Positions 1 to 10,588 of a stretch of DNA of 64,000 nt are shown here, in pieces. This DNA comes from Riptortus pedestris (Eukaryota; Arthropoda; Insecta; Hemiptera; Alydidae), in NCBI GenBank assembly GCA_019009955.1, contig CM032228.1, forward strand, positions 6,936,001 through 7,000,000, written 5' to 3'. The position numbers were made by a program, and so were the translations under genes. Position 1 is the first letter of the stretch. Each line of letters opens with the position of its first letter. A model generated the notes under the pieces. It was not told the origin of the DNA, did not search any database, and saw only the letters and a program-made list of their open reading frames with translations.

Positions 1-276
1 TGAAATCCTAGATTTTCCCCATAAACCTGATTATTACATTTGTCATAAGCTCTAAATTAATTTTTTTGTATTTATTATTTTTAAAATAATATTAAACTGA
101 TATCGGAAGAAAAAATAGTTATTAATTTTGATTATGGCAGTTGAATTAAAGATTTTTACAGATTCTAAGAGTTCATTATGCCTTGAAATCTTTTTAATTA
201 TTTTATGACGAGTATTTTAATTTCTATAAAAATGAAAGTAGAAGCATATGACAGTTTATACTTTCTCCTTTTGTAC
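1..276. other. AT-rich sequence without recognised feature
   Basis: No recognisable coding or repeat structure. It serves as the insertion site of the solo LTR that starts at 281. Confidence 0.5.
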
Positions 277-280
277 ATAT

Positions 281-790
281 TGTTGCGAAAATTAAGTACA
301 TGAAAAATTAAATAGGGTTAATCACATATTTAAGAAGTACGAAGGAGATGAAAGGAGCCAACCGATGAAGGACTATTGGCGCCCGAAGTGTCAACTGGGG
401 CCGGGGACCGTTCTAGGCTATGTGTCTAGTCCCTTCTGGGCATTCTGATTGATGTTTGCAGACAAGCTACAAAAGGGACCCAGCCCGTCCCGAGTTAGTT
501 TAGTTTGTTCTCAGCTCTCTTCAAGTGAACAAGCGTTCAGTGCAGCTTTAGTGACCAGTGCATTTTAGTTGCAGAGTGGTAAAGTGTTTTTATGTGAAGA
601 ACAGTGTTGTGCCGTGACTCTGTAAAGAACAGTATAGTGCCGTGTTTAAGACAGTGCAGTGCCGTGTTTTTGTGAACTTCAGTGATTGTGAGTGAGTTAT
701 TGGACTGTGTAATAATAAAAATAGTGAAGCTATCAGTGCATACTGTGAGTAGTAATTAAGATTATTACTGACTTTGTAATAAAGGTAACA
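281..790 (+). mobile_element. Solo LTR, Ty3/gypsy-like, copy 1
   Basis: It begins TGTTGCGAAAATTAAG and ends GGTAACA, flanked by the 4-bp duplication ATAT (277-280 and 791-794). Four-base duplications and TG...CA ends fit gypsy LTRs. It shares most of its length with the LTR at 21820-22476, including the block TCCCGAGTTAGTT and repeats of AGAACAGT...GTGCCGTG. No internal domain or second LTR is adjacent, so it is a solo LTR. Confidence 0.8.
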
Positions 791-1004
791 ATATTATGAA
801 AGATAATGAATGGAATAGATGGGAAAAACAAATAAAGTTTTGAAAAGTATAAGAATTCCTGTCAATGGTCTTTTGTGGGATTTAGCAGAAAGGTTTCTAG
901 GAGAGTACCAGAGCTAATATTAGTCAGATTGGGTATTTATGGCAACATAAGTAATTGTGCTAATTTTCAAATTTATATCTTAAGAAATTGTTTGTTACAA
1001 ATGT

Positions 1005-1060
1005 AAAAAAAGTCTGCCACGCAGGCGCTGCGTAAACTAAACAGATTTCCTGCTTACAAC
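1005..1060 (-). repeat. HINE-like element, 3' terminal fragment
   Basis: Reverse orientation: T run, AGTC, the hairpin ACGCAGGCGCTGCGT and the start of the subterminal repeat. Only the 3' end is kept; a Helitron relic follows. Confidence 0.65.
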
Positions 1061-1068
1061 TTTTTTCA

Positions 1069-1629
1069 TATGCAAATTTGCAGAAAACCCTCTGCAAAAC
1101 GGCCTCCCGTACAACCCCCCCTCCTGTCCGTCCCTATAAATGTTGCTATGGCTTATTAAATGAAGGCGTTAATGCTAATACACATACCGAGTTTTATTTA
1201 CTTCGGTTGAGTCTCTTGTGCCAAATAAAATCGCTCAATTCCACTATAGGGTTTAGTGTATATCTCGTTTATAATACATTATACGAAAAAAAGTGTATAT
1301 AACAAAAGTTACTCGAAATAACAAAATAAACAACTCTTATTATGTTCATACTTTCCAAAAAACCAATAGGAAAAAAATATCGCTATTTTAATTTCAGGCC
1401 TCCCTTATAAATAGCCTAAAGTCTAAGTTGGGCTAGTAGTAATATACATACAAAGTTTCGTATAATTCGGTTCTGCTGTTTATTTGTGAAAAGGTAACAA
1501 ACAAATAAACAAACATACACGAAAGAAACAAAATGCAGTTATGGTGTTTATGACATGTGAAACGAAAAGTTATCGTGAAATTTTGAGAAAAAAATCAATG
1601 TACAGATAGAGGTTACAATTTATATATAT
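1069..1629 (-). mobile_element. Helitron relic (5' half), reverse
   Basis: It matches the Helitron at 10583-11655 in reverse: the GGCCTCCC...CCCCTCCTG block, AACAAAATAAACAACT, and the head CAATGTACAGATAGAGGTTAC next to a short (TA)n tract. It lacks the 3' hairpin end. Confidence 0.65.
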
Positions 1630-1670
1630 AATTGTGTTGATGTTTTCGACCAGGTTATATTTATATATGG

Positions 1671-1872
1671 TGTTGTTATTCTTTTTGTAGTTTTGGTCAA
1701 TGTTGGTGAAATGAATCTTAGTTTATGCCGATATTTCGAGAATCTTTATTTTCTCTTCTTCAGGGCAAGACTAAAGATACTTAAAAACTATTACACATAA
1801 CTATTGCACTTAGGACTAGGGTTGGTGTCATAGACACCAACATTGACCAAAACTCCAAGAAGAATAACAACA
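1671..1872. repeat. Inverted repeat with 38-bp arms, Penelope-like terminal sequence
   Basis: The arms 1671-1708 and 1835-1872 are reverse complements with few mismatches (TTTTGGTCAATGTTGG against CCAACATTGACCAAAA). The middle reads, on the - strand, CTGAAGAAG...TTCTCGAAATATCGG, a pattern common at Penelope-like element ends. A 21-bp palindrome around TGTCATAGACA sits by the right arm. The assignment is tentative. Confidence 0.45.
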
Positions 1873-1875
1873 CAA

Positions 1876-1962
1876 TATATATATATATATATATACATAT
1901 ACACACACACACACACACACACACGCACGCCCGCACCCACACACACACAGACATACACACAC
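1876..1962. repeat. (TA)n then (CA)n microsatellite
   Basis: About 25 bases of TA run into about 60 bases of imperfect CA. This is a simple repeat between the inverted repeat and a HINE-like fragment. Confidence 0.9.
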
Positions 1963-2079
1963 GTTTGGAACGGATCTCATTTTCATCCATCTCCTGGGTA
2001 AGATCGGCGGAAATTTGAATATTTTTTTTTAAAACGACCTCAGTAGCTGATTTTCCTTCAGGGAAATAGATTTCTATAA
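1963..2079 (-). repeat. HINE-like element, 5' terminal fragment
   Basis: Reverse orientation: GGAACGGATCTCATTTTCATC, CTCCTGGGTAAGATCG and a decayed terminal palindrome. It lies beside the microsatellite, as in full copies. Confidence 0.6.
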
Positions 2080-2626
2080 GTAATTACGTCAAAGGTTCTA
2101 ATATATTAAAAAAAAAAAATTTTAGCACAAGCGACGAATTGCAGGGAACTCGTTTCATGGTCCGAAAAAGAACAAAAAATTAGCCATTGATATTTATTTA
2201 ATGTTAGTAAGTTATTTAATTAAGTTCTTTTGAAACCATCTAACTACTAGTCGCTGGAATACTATAAGGACTGAACCACTGTCTGCTGGATGGATCCTTC
2301 CATTCCGAAACCCTTACCCCTCAACTACTCTTTCAGATAAGGTAAGTATATTTATATTAGTATTGGGTTCCAGGGAGAAAGGCTATATTTGCCGAGATTA
2401 AATACAGTAATTCCTGAAAATAGTAGTAATTGTCTCTAGACAGCTGAATATCTTTGCTTTTACAAAGGCGTGTGGTTTAGACAAAACAACTTGATAAAGT
2501 TATGATTTTCATGATTGTGAAGAATGATGATAATTATGGTCCTATGTTGATGTCAGATGAGTTTACAGATCCATGACCAATTTTTTTTAACTCCAATAAG
2601 TTATTTTTCACGTTTCAGACCGGCTG
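2080..2626. other. AT-rich sequence without recognised feature
   Basis: I see no repeat family or coding structure in this stretch. Confidence 0.4.
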
Positions 2627-3547
2627 AAAAAAAGTCCATCACGCAGGGGCTGCGTAAAAAAAAGCAGATTTCCCACGCGAAGTTTAATAACAGATAAAAC
2701 TACATACTGCTAACACAACATCACCCTGAAAATTAAGTGAATGAATACAAATTGTAAAAAGAAATCTTTCCTCTCCCTTTCTGTCTGAAATGTAAACAAA
2801 CAGGTCAGCCAACGCTTACAGGAAAGAAAAACTATAACTGAAACTTATCAGAATATAACATATTAATTTTATTGAAAACTATTTTAATATATCAAGTACT
2901 GTAATTTATAATGAATCACAATACGTTTTATGTCAATCAATCAAATTTTAGTAGTCCAAGACTGGGGTTGGGTCACAGGAACATATTTGTATATATATCT
3001 CATACAATGAAGGTCTCTTGAAAACAATATTTGGTATTCAAGCTTCGAATGATGTGGTTTATTATATAACACAGTATTGTTTATGTAACGCGAGTAGAAA
3101 TGGGGGTATATTGAAGGCTGAAATCTGAAAAATGCAAATATCTTGGCTAATATTCAAGATAGAGAACAAATGCATAAGGCAACATTTATAGTAAATTTAA
3201 TTGGCAATAAAATTGATTCAATACACTTTTTTGATCCTACTTATGGTAACAGAGATCTTTCGAAATTCCTCTCTAAACCCCCCCCCCTCCCACTGGTCCA
3301 ATTTCAGCGTTAATAAACTTGATCTTTCTTTTTACATAAATCGACTAAATATCGAGTTTAGTAACGATCAAACAAAATTTGTGACCGCTAGAGCGGTAAC
3401 AGACAAATATATATATATATATATATATACAGTTTTGAAAGGACCTCATTTTTGTCGTCTACTAGGTAGGATCGATGGACATTTGAAGAAAAATTTCGCA
3501 AAATGTCGTCCAATAGTTGATTTCCCTCGAGGGAAATCTGCTAAAAA
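2627..3547 (-). repeat. HINE-like element, long 3'-module variant, near full length
   Basis: All parts are present in reverse: T run, terminal hairpin, GCAGATTTCCC, a long variable module (GTAAACAAACAGGTC..., ATCAAATTTTAGTAGTCC), core (CGAAATTCCTC, CCCACTGGTCC), AGAGCGGTAACAGACAAA, (TA)n, and the 5' palindrome with a CTCGAG centre. Confidence 0.75.
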
Positions 3548-4542
3548 TCCACTAATGTCAGAATGAGTGATCTGGTTGGCCACTCAATGCGTAAGTTGCC
3601 ACCGACACCGCTTGGGGAAAACATTCCGTCAAGCTGCAGCCATATTTCAATTCTTTGTAACAGGGGTATGTCTTCTAAAAACTTATAAATTATTTATTTA
3701 TTAAGCGGCTGAAGACATCACCACGTAATGTTTCGTCAAAAAAAATATATGCCGGTGATATTAGTGCTCATTGAGTCCAGAAAAATGTCCTAGACGGCGT
3801 GTTGCGGTCTCGGGCTCCTCCAGGCCTCTTTGATAAATGTAAGACGGCTGGATATAAGGTGAGTCCCTGAGAAGCCAGAGCGATACGGAACTGGCGTCGT
3901 TAGCAGAGGGAAGCACTAGACTGACTCACTTTTACAGCCAACTACCTCGGAAAAATTAAGCAAGGCAATGTTGGCAGCGCCGGAGACTCCAATTTTACTG
4001 CAAGTTCCGCTACAGGCTAATCCCAAAAAATTAAATGAATGAACTGTGTAAGAATTAGCGTTCAGTCCTAAAACGTTATTTAGAATTGAAGGGTTCGCTG
4101 CAAAAAGGAGGTAGCTCCATCCCATAGCTGTTGGGAGTTATAAACACTTTCTTGTGCCAAAAAAAAAAAACCTCTTTTATTTGGCCCCAAAAGGATGCAG
4201 CTCTCAATCGTTATGATGTTATTTTCGTTATAATGATGTTATTTTCGTATTTTATGTTATTCGTTATAATGATGTTATTTTCTGTTCGTAAAACCAATAA
4301 TTTTGCTGTACTTTATTTTCAGTTTTCTTTGAATAAAAAATACATAATAATAGTACATTCTATTTATTTTTACACTTTTTTCCAAGACATGACATATTCC
4401 TCCATTCCTCATATTCCATTCTTTTGGGCGAAAAAGAGGTAGCTCCAAGGATAATCCACGTATCACCAACATTTGGATGATGTTTTTTGAATGAAAATAC
4501 TGTTCTAATATGTAAACAACATAATTGAAGGTAAGCAACAAC
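3548..4542. other. Unassigned sequence, no gene seen
   Basis: Mixed sequence with several short open frames but no splice-supported or family-matching protein. A 14-base word (AGGTAGCTCCAT-like) occurs near 4107 and 4436, and a short tandem block of ATAATGATGTTATTTTC lies near 4210-4285. Confidence 0.4.
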
Positions 4543-4579
4543 AATCCTACCCAGGAGATGACGAAAATGAGGTCCGTTC

Positions 4580-4629
<50 letters not shown>

Positions 4630-4639
4630 ATATATATAT
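4543..4639 (+). repeat. HINE-like 5' fragment ending in (TA)n
   Basis: ATCCTACCCAGGAGATGACG through GTCCGTTCAAAATT and a 55-base TA run. It abuts the reverse copy that begins at 4640. Confidence 0.65.
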
Positions 4640-5553
4640 AAAAGTCCGTCACGCAGGGGCTGCGTAAACTAAGCAGATTTCCCTCGTGAAGTTTAGTAAT
4701 AGATAAATATACATACTGCTAACACAACACCGTGAATAAATACAAACGGAAATAAGAAATGTTTCATCCAATTTCAATAGCCTGCCGACAGGAAGCGTTG
4801 GGTTAGAAATGTAAACAAACGGGTCCCGCCTCACACCGGAAAGAAAAACTATTACTGAAATATATCAGAATATAACACATTAATTTTATTGAGAACTATT
4901 TACTATATCTAGTACTGTAATTAATAATGAGTCAGAATAATTGTTATCTCAATCAATAAAATTTTAGTATTTGGACTACTAAAATTTTATTGATTGAGAT
5001 AACAATTATTCTGACTCATTATTAATTACAGTACTAGATATAGTAAATAGTTCTCAATAAAATTAATGTGTTATATTCTGATATATTTCAGTAATAGTTT
5101 TTCTTTAAGATGGGGGGGGGGAGTCACCAGTGCATATTTGCATGTATCTCGTATAATAAAGGTCTCTTGAATACAATTTTTGGTATTTAAACTTCCAATA
5201 ATGTGATTTATTATGTATCAGAGTATTGTTTACGTAACATGAGTACAAGTGGCGGTTTGGTGAAAACTGAAAAATGCAAATATCTCGGTTAATATTCAAG
5301 ATAGAGAATAAATGTATATAACAATATTTATAGTAAATTTAATTTGTAATAAGATTAATTCTGTATAATTTTTCGATCCGACGTATAGTAACGGAGATAT
5401 TGTGAATTTTCGAAAATCCTCCCCTCTAAACCCCCCCTCGCACTGGTCCGATTTCAGCCGTTAACGAACTTGATCTTTCTTTTTACATAAAACGCTTAAA
5501 TATGATGTTTGGTAAGGATTAAACAAAAATTGCGACCGCTAGAGCGGTAACAG

Positions 5554-5626
<73 letters not shown>

Positions 5627-5762
5627 TATATATATACAGTTTTGAACGGACCTCATTTTCGTCATCTACTAGGTAGGATCGATGGACATTTGAAGAAAAA
5701 TGTCGAAAATTCGGTCATGAGTACAACCTCAATAGCTGATTTCCCTTAAGGGAAATCTGCTA
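4640..5762 (-). repeat. HINE-like element, long variant, carrying an inverted duplication
   Basis: A complete reverse copy, from terminal hairpin (ACGCAGGGGCTGCGT) to the 5' palindrome (5735-5762). Inside it, 4841-5105 is a perfect inverted repeat (reported separately). The TA tract is at about 5555-5634. Confidence 0.75.
4841..5105. repeat. Perfect 129-bp inverted repeat with 7-bp loop
   Basis: Arm 4841-4969 is identical to the reverse complement of 4977-5105; the spacer is TTTGGAC. The spacer itself is the reverse complement of the next bases expected in the element (GTCCAAA). This indicates a snap-back duplication within the HINE-like copy rather than a transposon terminal repeat. Confidence 0.92.
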
Positions 5763-6336
5763 ATATATATATATTTGTCTGTTAACACTCTAGCGGTCGC
5801 AATTTTTGTTTAATCGTCACCAAACTCGGTATTTAAACGTTTCATGTAAAGAGGAAGATCAAGTTCGTTAACGGCTGAAATCGGACCAGTGGGAGGGGGG
5901 GTTTAGAGGGGGGGATTTTTAAAATATTCGAAATATCTCCGTTATTATGCATCGGATCGAAAAATTGTATAGAACTAATCTTATTGCAAATTAAATTTAC
6001 TATAAATAATGTTATATACATTTATTCTGTATCTTGAATATTAACCGAGATATTTGCATCTGTATTCTGCGTGTGGTAGCCAGTAGGCTATGTTCCGACT
6101 TTCCGCCGAGAGCTCTGGTGGCCATTTCCATAACTATTCGTCCCTCGTGAATAGGTTTAGAGGTTAGGTTAACTGTTTTTTGGGGCTAGAAACTAATGGG
6201 TTGTAACGCCCTAAATAATGTTTTAGGTTTAGAGGTTTCTTACTACTACAGTTGTTATTAGGCAGATTTCTCTATTGTAAAACTTCACGTGGGAAATCTG
6301 CTTAGTTTACGCAGCCCCTGCGTGACGGACTTTTTT
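5763..6336 (+). repeat. HINE-like element, short variant, lacking the 5' end
   Basis: It starts in the TA block, then TGTCTGTTAACACTCTAGCG, core, and the short 3' module (GACTTTCCGCCGAGAGCTC...GTTAGGTTAACTG), ending with hairpin and T run. It sits head to head with the copy at 4640-5762. Confidence 0.75.
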
Positions 6337-6431
6337 GTCATCTTTTAAGTAGTATCGATGGACATTTGAAGAAAAATTTCGAAAATGAGTTCGACCTCAA
6401 TAGCTAATTTCTTAAGGTAAATCTGCTAAAA
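6337..6431 (-). repeat. HINE-like 5' end fragment
   Basis: Reverse 5' end (GTCATC...TATCGATGGACATTTGAAG...TAAATCTGCT), directly after the forward copy. It is probably the remainder of an older element split by that copy. Confidence 0.6.
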
Positions 6432-7421
6432 GAGGACTTCTTCAGGCACATATTATTCTTTTATTTGCCAGTCAATATCTACAGTTATCCATAATTCATC
6501 ACTATTCAATTGGTTGTTCCTGAAGGAATTTGCCCATCTGGTTTCTGCAACTCATGCACGTCTCTCTATCTCACTTTCACTCGTTCATAAGTGTCCAGAA
6601 TGCCTTAGATTTCGAAATGATCTTGAATATTGGTTTGTTTTGTTTGTTTGATTTTGGGCAAACAATATGGCGGTCATCAATGCCCAACACTCTTCAGACT
6701 AGAGATGGGCGATCAGCTCATGAACTGGTTCAAAGTGCTGGTTCACTTTACTGAGTGAGCGATCACTGACTCCAAAAAAAGTCCGTCACGCAGGGGCTGC
6801 GTAAACTAAGCAGATTTCCCACGTGAAGTTTTACAATAGAGACATCTGCATACTGGTAACACAATAACACCGTGATTAAATAATGAGAAATCTTTCAGTT
6901 AATTAAAATAAATACCCAACTGAAACGGCTTCTGAATTGCAAGAATAATTTATATTTTAATAACTCAAATTTTAGTAGTCCAAGAACTAAAGAAGGGGGG
7001 GGCGGATGAACAGCATAAATCTCACAAAGTAACGAAGGTAAGGTTAAAAACGCCAGGTTAGAAGAAGTTTCCGCCTGAGCCGAGAAATGACGAAGATGGC
7101 CGACATAATCCGAACTATACCCCACCACAGACTTCATAAAAATGCAAATATCTCGGTTAATATTCAAGATAGAGAATAAATGTATATAACAATATTTATA
7201 GTAAATTTAATTTGCAATAAGATTGGTTCTGTACAAGTTTTCGATCCGATGCATAATAACGGAGATATTTTGAATTTTCGAAAATCCCCCCTCTAACCCC
7301 CCCCCCTTCCATCTGGTCCGATTTCAGCCATTAACGAACTTGATGTCTTTTTACATAAAACGGTTAAATATCGAGTTTCGTAACGATCAAACAAAAATTG
7401 CGACCGCTAGAGCGTTAACAG

Positions 7422-7482
<61 letters not shown>

Positions 7483-7485
<3 letters not shown>

Positions 7486-9269
7486 TAGAGCGTCGTTTAT
7501 CCGAACTAATTGTGATCGCGCACGTTCGGATAATCGATTTGTTCGGATAACTAGTTTTTTTAAGAAAATAGGATAATTATTGTATAAAACACTTTGTATT
7601 CATCATTACTTATATTTTTATTGAATATGTTCAACTATTTAACATTAAAAACAACATTAAAATTTAATTACATATTAAAATACATACTTCGTCATTTTAT
7701 TGGAAGAAAAACTGAAGTGAATGATGAAACCCCTTCTTTGCTGCGGTGTCTCGTAATTTCTTCAGAAATAGAAGATTAGCTGGCTTAACACTCTGATTGA
7801 TGTTCCCACCAGGCCAGGATGGTATTCAAGGAGGCGAAGGCTTCGGAATGACTCGGCAGTTTTGTGTTGGCTTCTTCCTCGTCGTCTTCTTCTTCTCCGG
7901 TCCCTTCGCGTTCAGAAGATTTGAAATCCCTTTTCATTTTGGTCAACGTTCAGCCATAATTGTACATCTTCTTTGTCACACTGAGAGAAACCCGGGATTG
8001 TGGCGGTAAGTCCAGCAATTTGGTCTAATTCCACCTCTGATTGGTTAGAAGGCTCATTCAATGAAGAAGACTCATTAAGTATAAGCTTATTCCAGCCATT
8101 TTTTAAATTGTCTGCTGACAATGAGTTCCATGCCTCTGCCAACATGTAGCATGCGTCTTTGAGGTTTAGTTTTTTACTACTATCAGAACACTTTCTTCAC
8201 AGGCATTTTCTTCTTGAAACAGGTGTCGAAGTACTTGTTTCCTATAAAGCCTTTTTAATTTTTCTATTATACCTTGGTCCATAGGCTGTAGCAGTGAAGT
8301 CACATTCGGAGGTAGGAAAACAACCTTGAAATCGGGATGTAGCGAATTCAAAACCTCTGTTGAAGGGTGAGAGGGAGCATTGTCTATGAGGAGCAAGACT
8401 TTTCCTTTCTTCTCATCTTGATCCTGATATCTTTTAACTTCTGGAATAAACTCATAATGGTACCAATCAATGAATATGTTTGAATCCATCCAAGAATTTG
8501 TTTGAGCTCTGTATGAAACCGGAAGAGCTAATGTATTCTTAAAGCAGCGAGGGTTCTTGGATTTACTGATAACCAACAGCTTCAGTGCGTGGGAGCCAGT
8601 AGAATTGGCACAGACCATTGCAGTAATGCGCTCTTTGGATACTTTGTATCCAGGCGCTGCATTTTCACGGGCCGAAGCCAATGATTTTCTTGGTAATGCT
8701 CGCCAGTTTATGCCCGTTTCATCCGCATTATATACGTTCTCAGCCTTATAACCTTCATCTTGAATCATGGTTTGAAATTTTGTTTTAAAAGAAGCCGCAG
8801 AAGCTGTATCAGCTGACATTTTTTCACCTTCAATGTTTAGCTCCCTGATGCCATGACGAGATTTAAAATTTTTTAACCAACCGGTACTTGCAGAGAAGGT
8901 TGTTGATCCACCAAGCTTTTCATTGAAATCCAGCGCTTTCTCACATAAGAGGGGACCAGATATTGGATCTCCAAAAGCTCTTCTCTGAAGAAACCAAAGA
9001 TAGACGGCTTCGTCCAGTTTATCGTCAGACGCTGTCCTCATTGTTTTTCTAGACTTAGGTCCATCTTCAGAGTCCAGTTTTGAAGCGAAATTTAATATTT
9101 CTTCTTCTTAATATCGGAGATAGTCGCCTTGCCTAACTTATAAAACTGGGCAAGAGAGGTTATAGTTTCTCCTTTCTCTAACCTCGAAATAATATCCAAC
9201 TTCGTCTGGATAGAGGTGACAATTCTTTTACGCTTAGGCTGTCCTGATGTGGAATCCATTTTACAATTT

Positions 9270-9272
<3 letters not shown>
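7483..9272 (-). mobile_element. Tigger/pogo-type DNA transposon
   Basis: The left terminal repeat CAGTAGAGCGTCGTTTATCC starts at 7483 after the target TA. The transposase is on the - strand. No matching terminal repeat is visible at the right, where coding sequence gives way to ATTTACAATATATA; the right end seems deleted or lost in the TA tract. Confidence 0.8.
7785..9259 (-). pseudogene. Tigger transposase (pogo superfamily), three frameshifts
   Basis: The start at 9259 gives MDSTSGQPKRKRIVTSIQTK and a CENP-B-like helix-turn-helix (LDIISRLEKGETITSLAQFY). The frame breaks near 9108 (AAGAAGAAGAAATATTAA) and resumes as ILNFASKLDSEDGPKSRK. A second break near 8170 sits in an A run, then LKDACYMLAEAWNSL. 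A third near 7910 precedes a Glu/Asp-rich tail ending AWWEHQSEC-stop at 7785. The catalytic Asp contexts NADETG, LLLIDNAPSH and LLQPMDQG are intact. About 490 codons, usual for Tigger. All breaks are small indels, so the copy is fairly young but inactive. Confidence 0.85.
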
Positions 9273-9316
<44 letters not shown>

Positions 9317-9439
9317 GAACGGACCTCATTTTCGTCATCTCCTGGGTAGGATCGATGGACATTTGAAGAAAATTTTCGAAAATCGCGTCATGAGTACGAC
9401 CTCAATAGCTGATTTCCCTTAAGGGAAATCTGCTAAAAA

Positions 9440-10406
9440 GAGTGGTAGCTCTTTGCCGGAACGTGATAGTGGAAGGGGGAACTGGTGAGTGAGAGTGGTA
9501 GCTCTTTTCCAGGTGGGGGGAACTAGTTCAGTTCAGTTCACTCAGTTATTAGCTCTTTTGTGGTGGGGGAACGGTGAGCTATTGAGAACTGTCATTTACA
9601 ACCACTCACCGCTCTTTCAAAGAGATCAAAGTAAAGTGAACTCTGTTAGATCAGATAGCAAACGAATCACTCGCTCGTTTGCTCCTCAACGCTCAACGGC
9701 TCAACATCTCAGTTCAGTTAAAGTGATCAGTGAAAGCGTTTAAATTTAACTAATACATTTTGTGTTTTCTTTTCAAGTTACGACTTTTCGATCGCTTTTA
9801 TTATTTATCGCTTTATTTTATATCCAATATTTGAACTAAAAAATTTAATAATTGAAGAAATTAACAAAGCAAATGTACATTGTTTATTTCTCTGTTTCCT
9901 GGATTTTATTTGCTAGGTAATTTAAAAAACGTTGATTCACGAATTCTATATAATTGTTTTAGCGATGGGATATCAAATAATCAAAGTGAATAAACATTTA
10001 ACTAATTCCTTTTACAAATTCGGTTTTAATCTCAACAATAAGCTGATGAAAAAATTAATTTCCAAACCGTTTCTAATTAAATGTCCCCAATTCAAATCGC
10101 CTATTCTTTTAAAAATAATAAGTTAAAATAAAAATTATTTGGTAAAATTAAAGTAAATATAATTATATATATATAATGAAATAAAGTATATATAATTAAA
10201 ATAAAGGTAATTAGGGCGTCCTTGCATCAAAATTAAAATGCAAGCAACGTAGATTGCTATTGTTGGGATTTGGGATGGGAATCGAGATTAGGTTCGGTGA
10301 TGGTCAAGGTCAAAATGAGCGGTCGGTGAGCGGTGAGTCATGGAAAAGAGTTAGTTCAGTTCAAAGAGCGAGCGGTTCTGATCTGATTCCTGAAAAGAGC
10401 GGGTTT
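9440..10406. repeat. Right interior of the hAT element
   Basis: Two edge blocks (9440-9740 and 10300-10400) are rich in GTTCAGTTCA, AGAGCGAGCGG and GGTGAGC words. The middle (9750-10290) is plain AT-rich sequence. No transposase motif is seen. Confidence 0.55.
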
Positions 10407-10525
10407 GCCCATCTCTAGTTCAGACAATATTTGAGTTTCCCGATCATGGAACTCTAGGCCGACTTTTTTTATTTTATTTATTTTTTATTTTATTCTTTCC
10501 CAACTTCCCTCTTTTACTTTTTTTT

Positions 10526-10582
<57 letters not shown>

Positions 10583-10588
<6 letters not shown>

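Larger units (their letters stand above)
6774..9439 (-). repeat. HINE-like element split by a Tigger insertion
   Basis: The left part (6774-7482) has the terminal hairpin, a 3' module shared with 59008-59728, the core and (TA)n. The right part (about 9273-9439) continues with GAACGGACCTCATTTTCGTC and the perfect 5' palindrome. The Tigger lies exactly in the TA block. Confidence 0.8.
6692..10425. mobile_element. hAT-type element interrupted by nested insertions
   Basis: Terminal inverted repeats TAGAGATGGGC (6700-6710) and GCCCATCTCTA (10407-10417) are flanked by an 8-bp duplication, CTTCAGAC (6692-6699) and GTTCAGAC (10418-10425), with one mismatch. Eight-base duplications are the hAT signature. 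The interior is made of GAGCGGTGAG/GTTCAGTTCA-type repeats and has no transposase, so it is non-autonomous. A HINE-like copy carrying a Tigger element interrupts it at 6774-9439. Confidence 0.8.

Noticed and set aside
3660..3760. GGCTGAAGACATC...GTAATGTTTCG as a Penelope-type end
   Set aside because: Only a short resemblance, with no inverted arm or coding sequence nearby.
5105..5299. Recurring short frame [10 protein letters not shown] (also near 7150, 21001 and 59326)
   Set aside because: It is the translated HINE-like core (ATATTAACCGAGATATTTGC). Downstream residues differ and frames break, so it is not a conserved protein.
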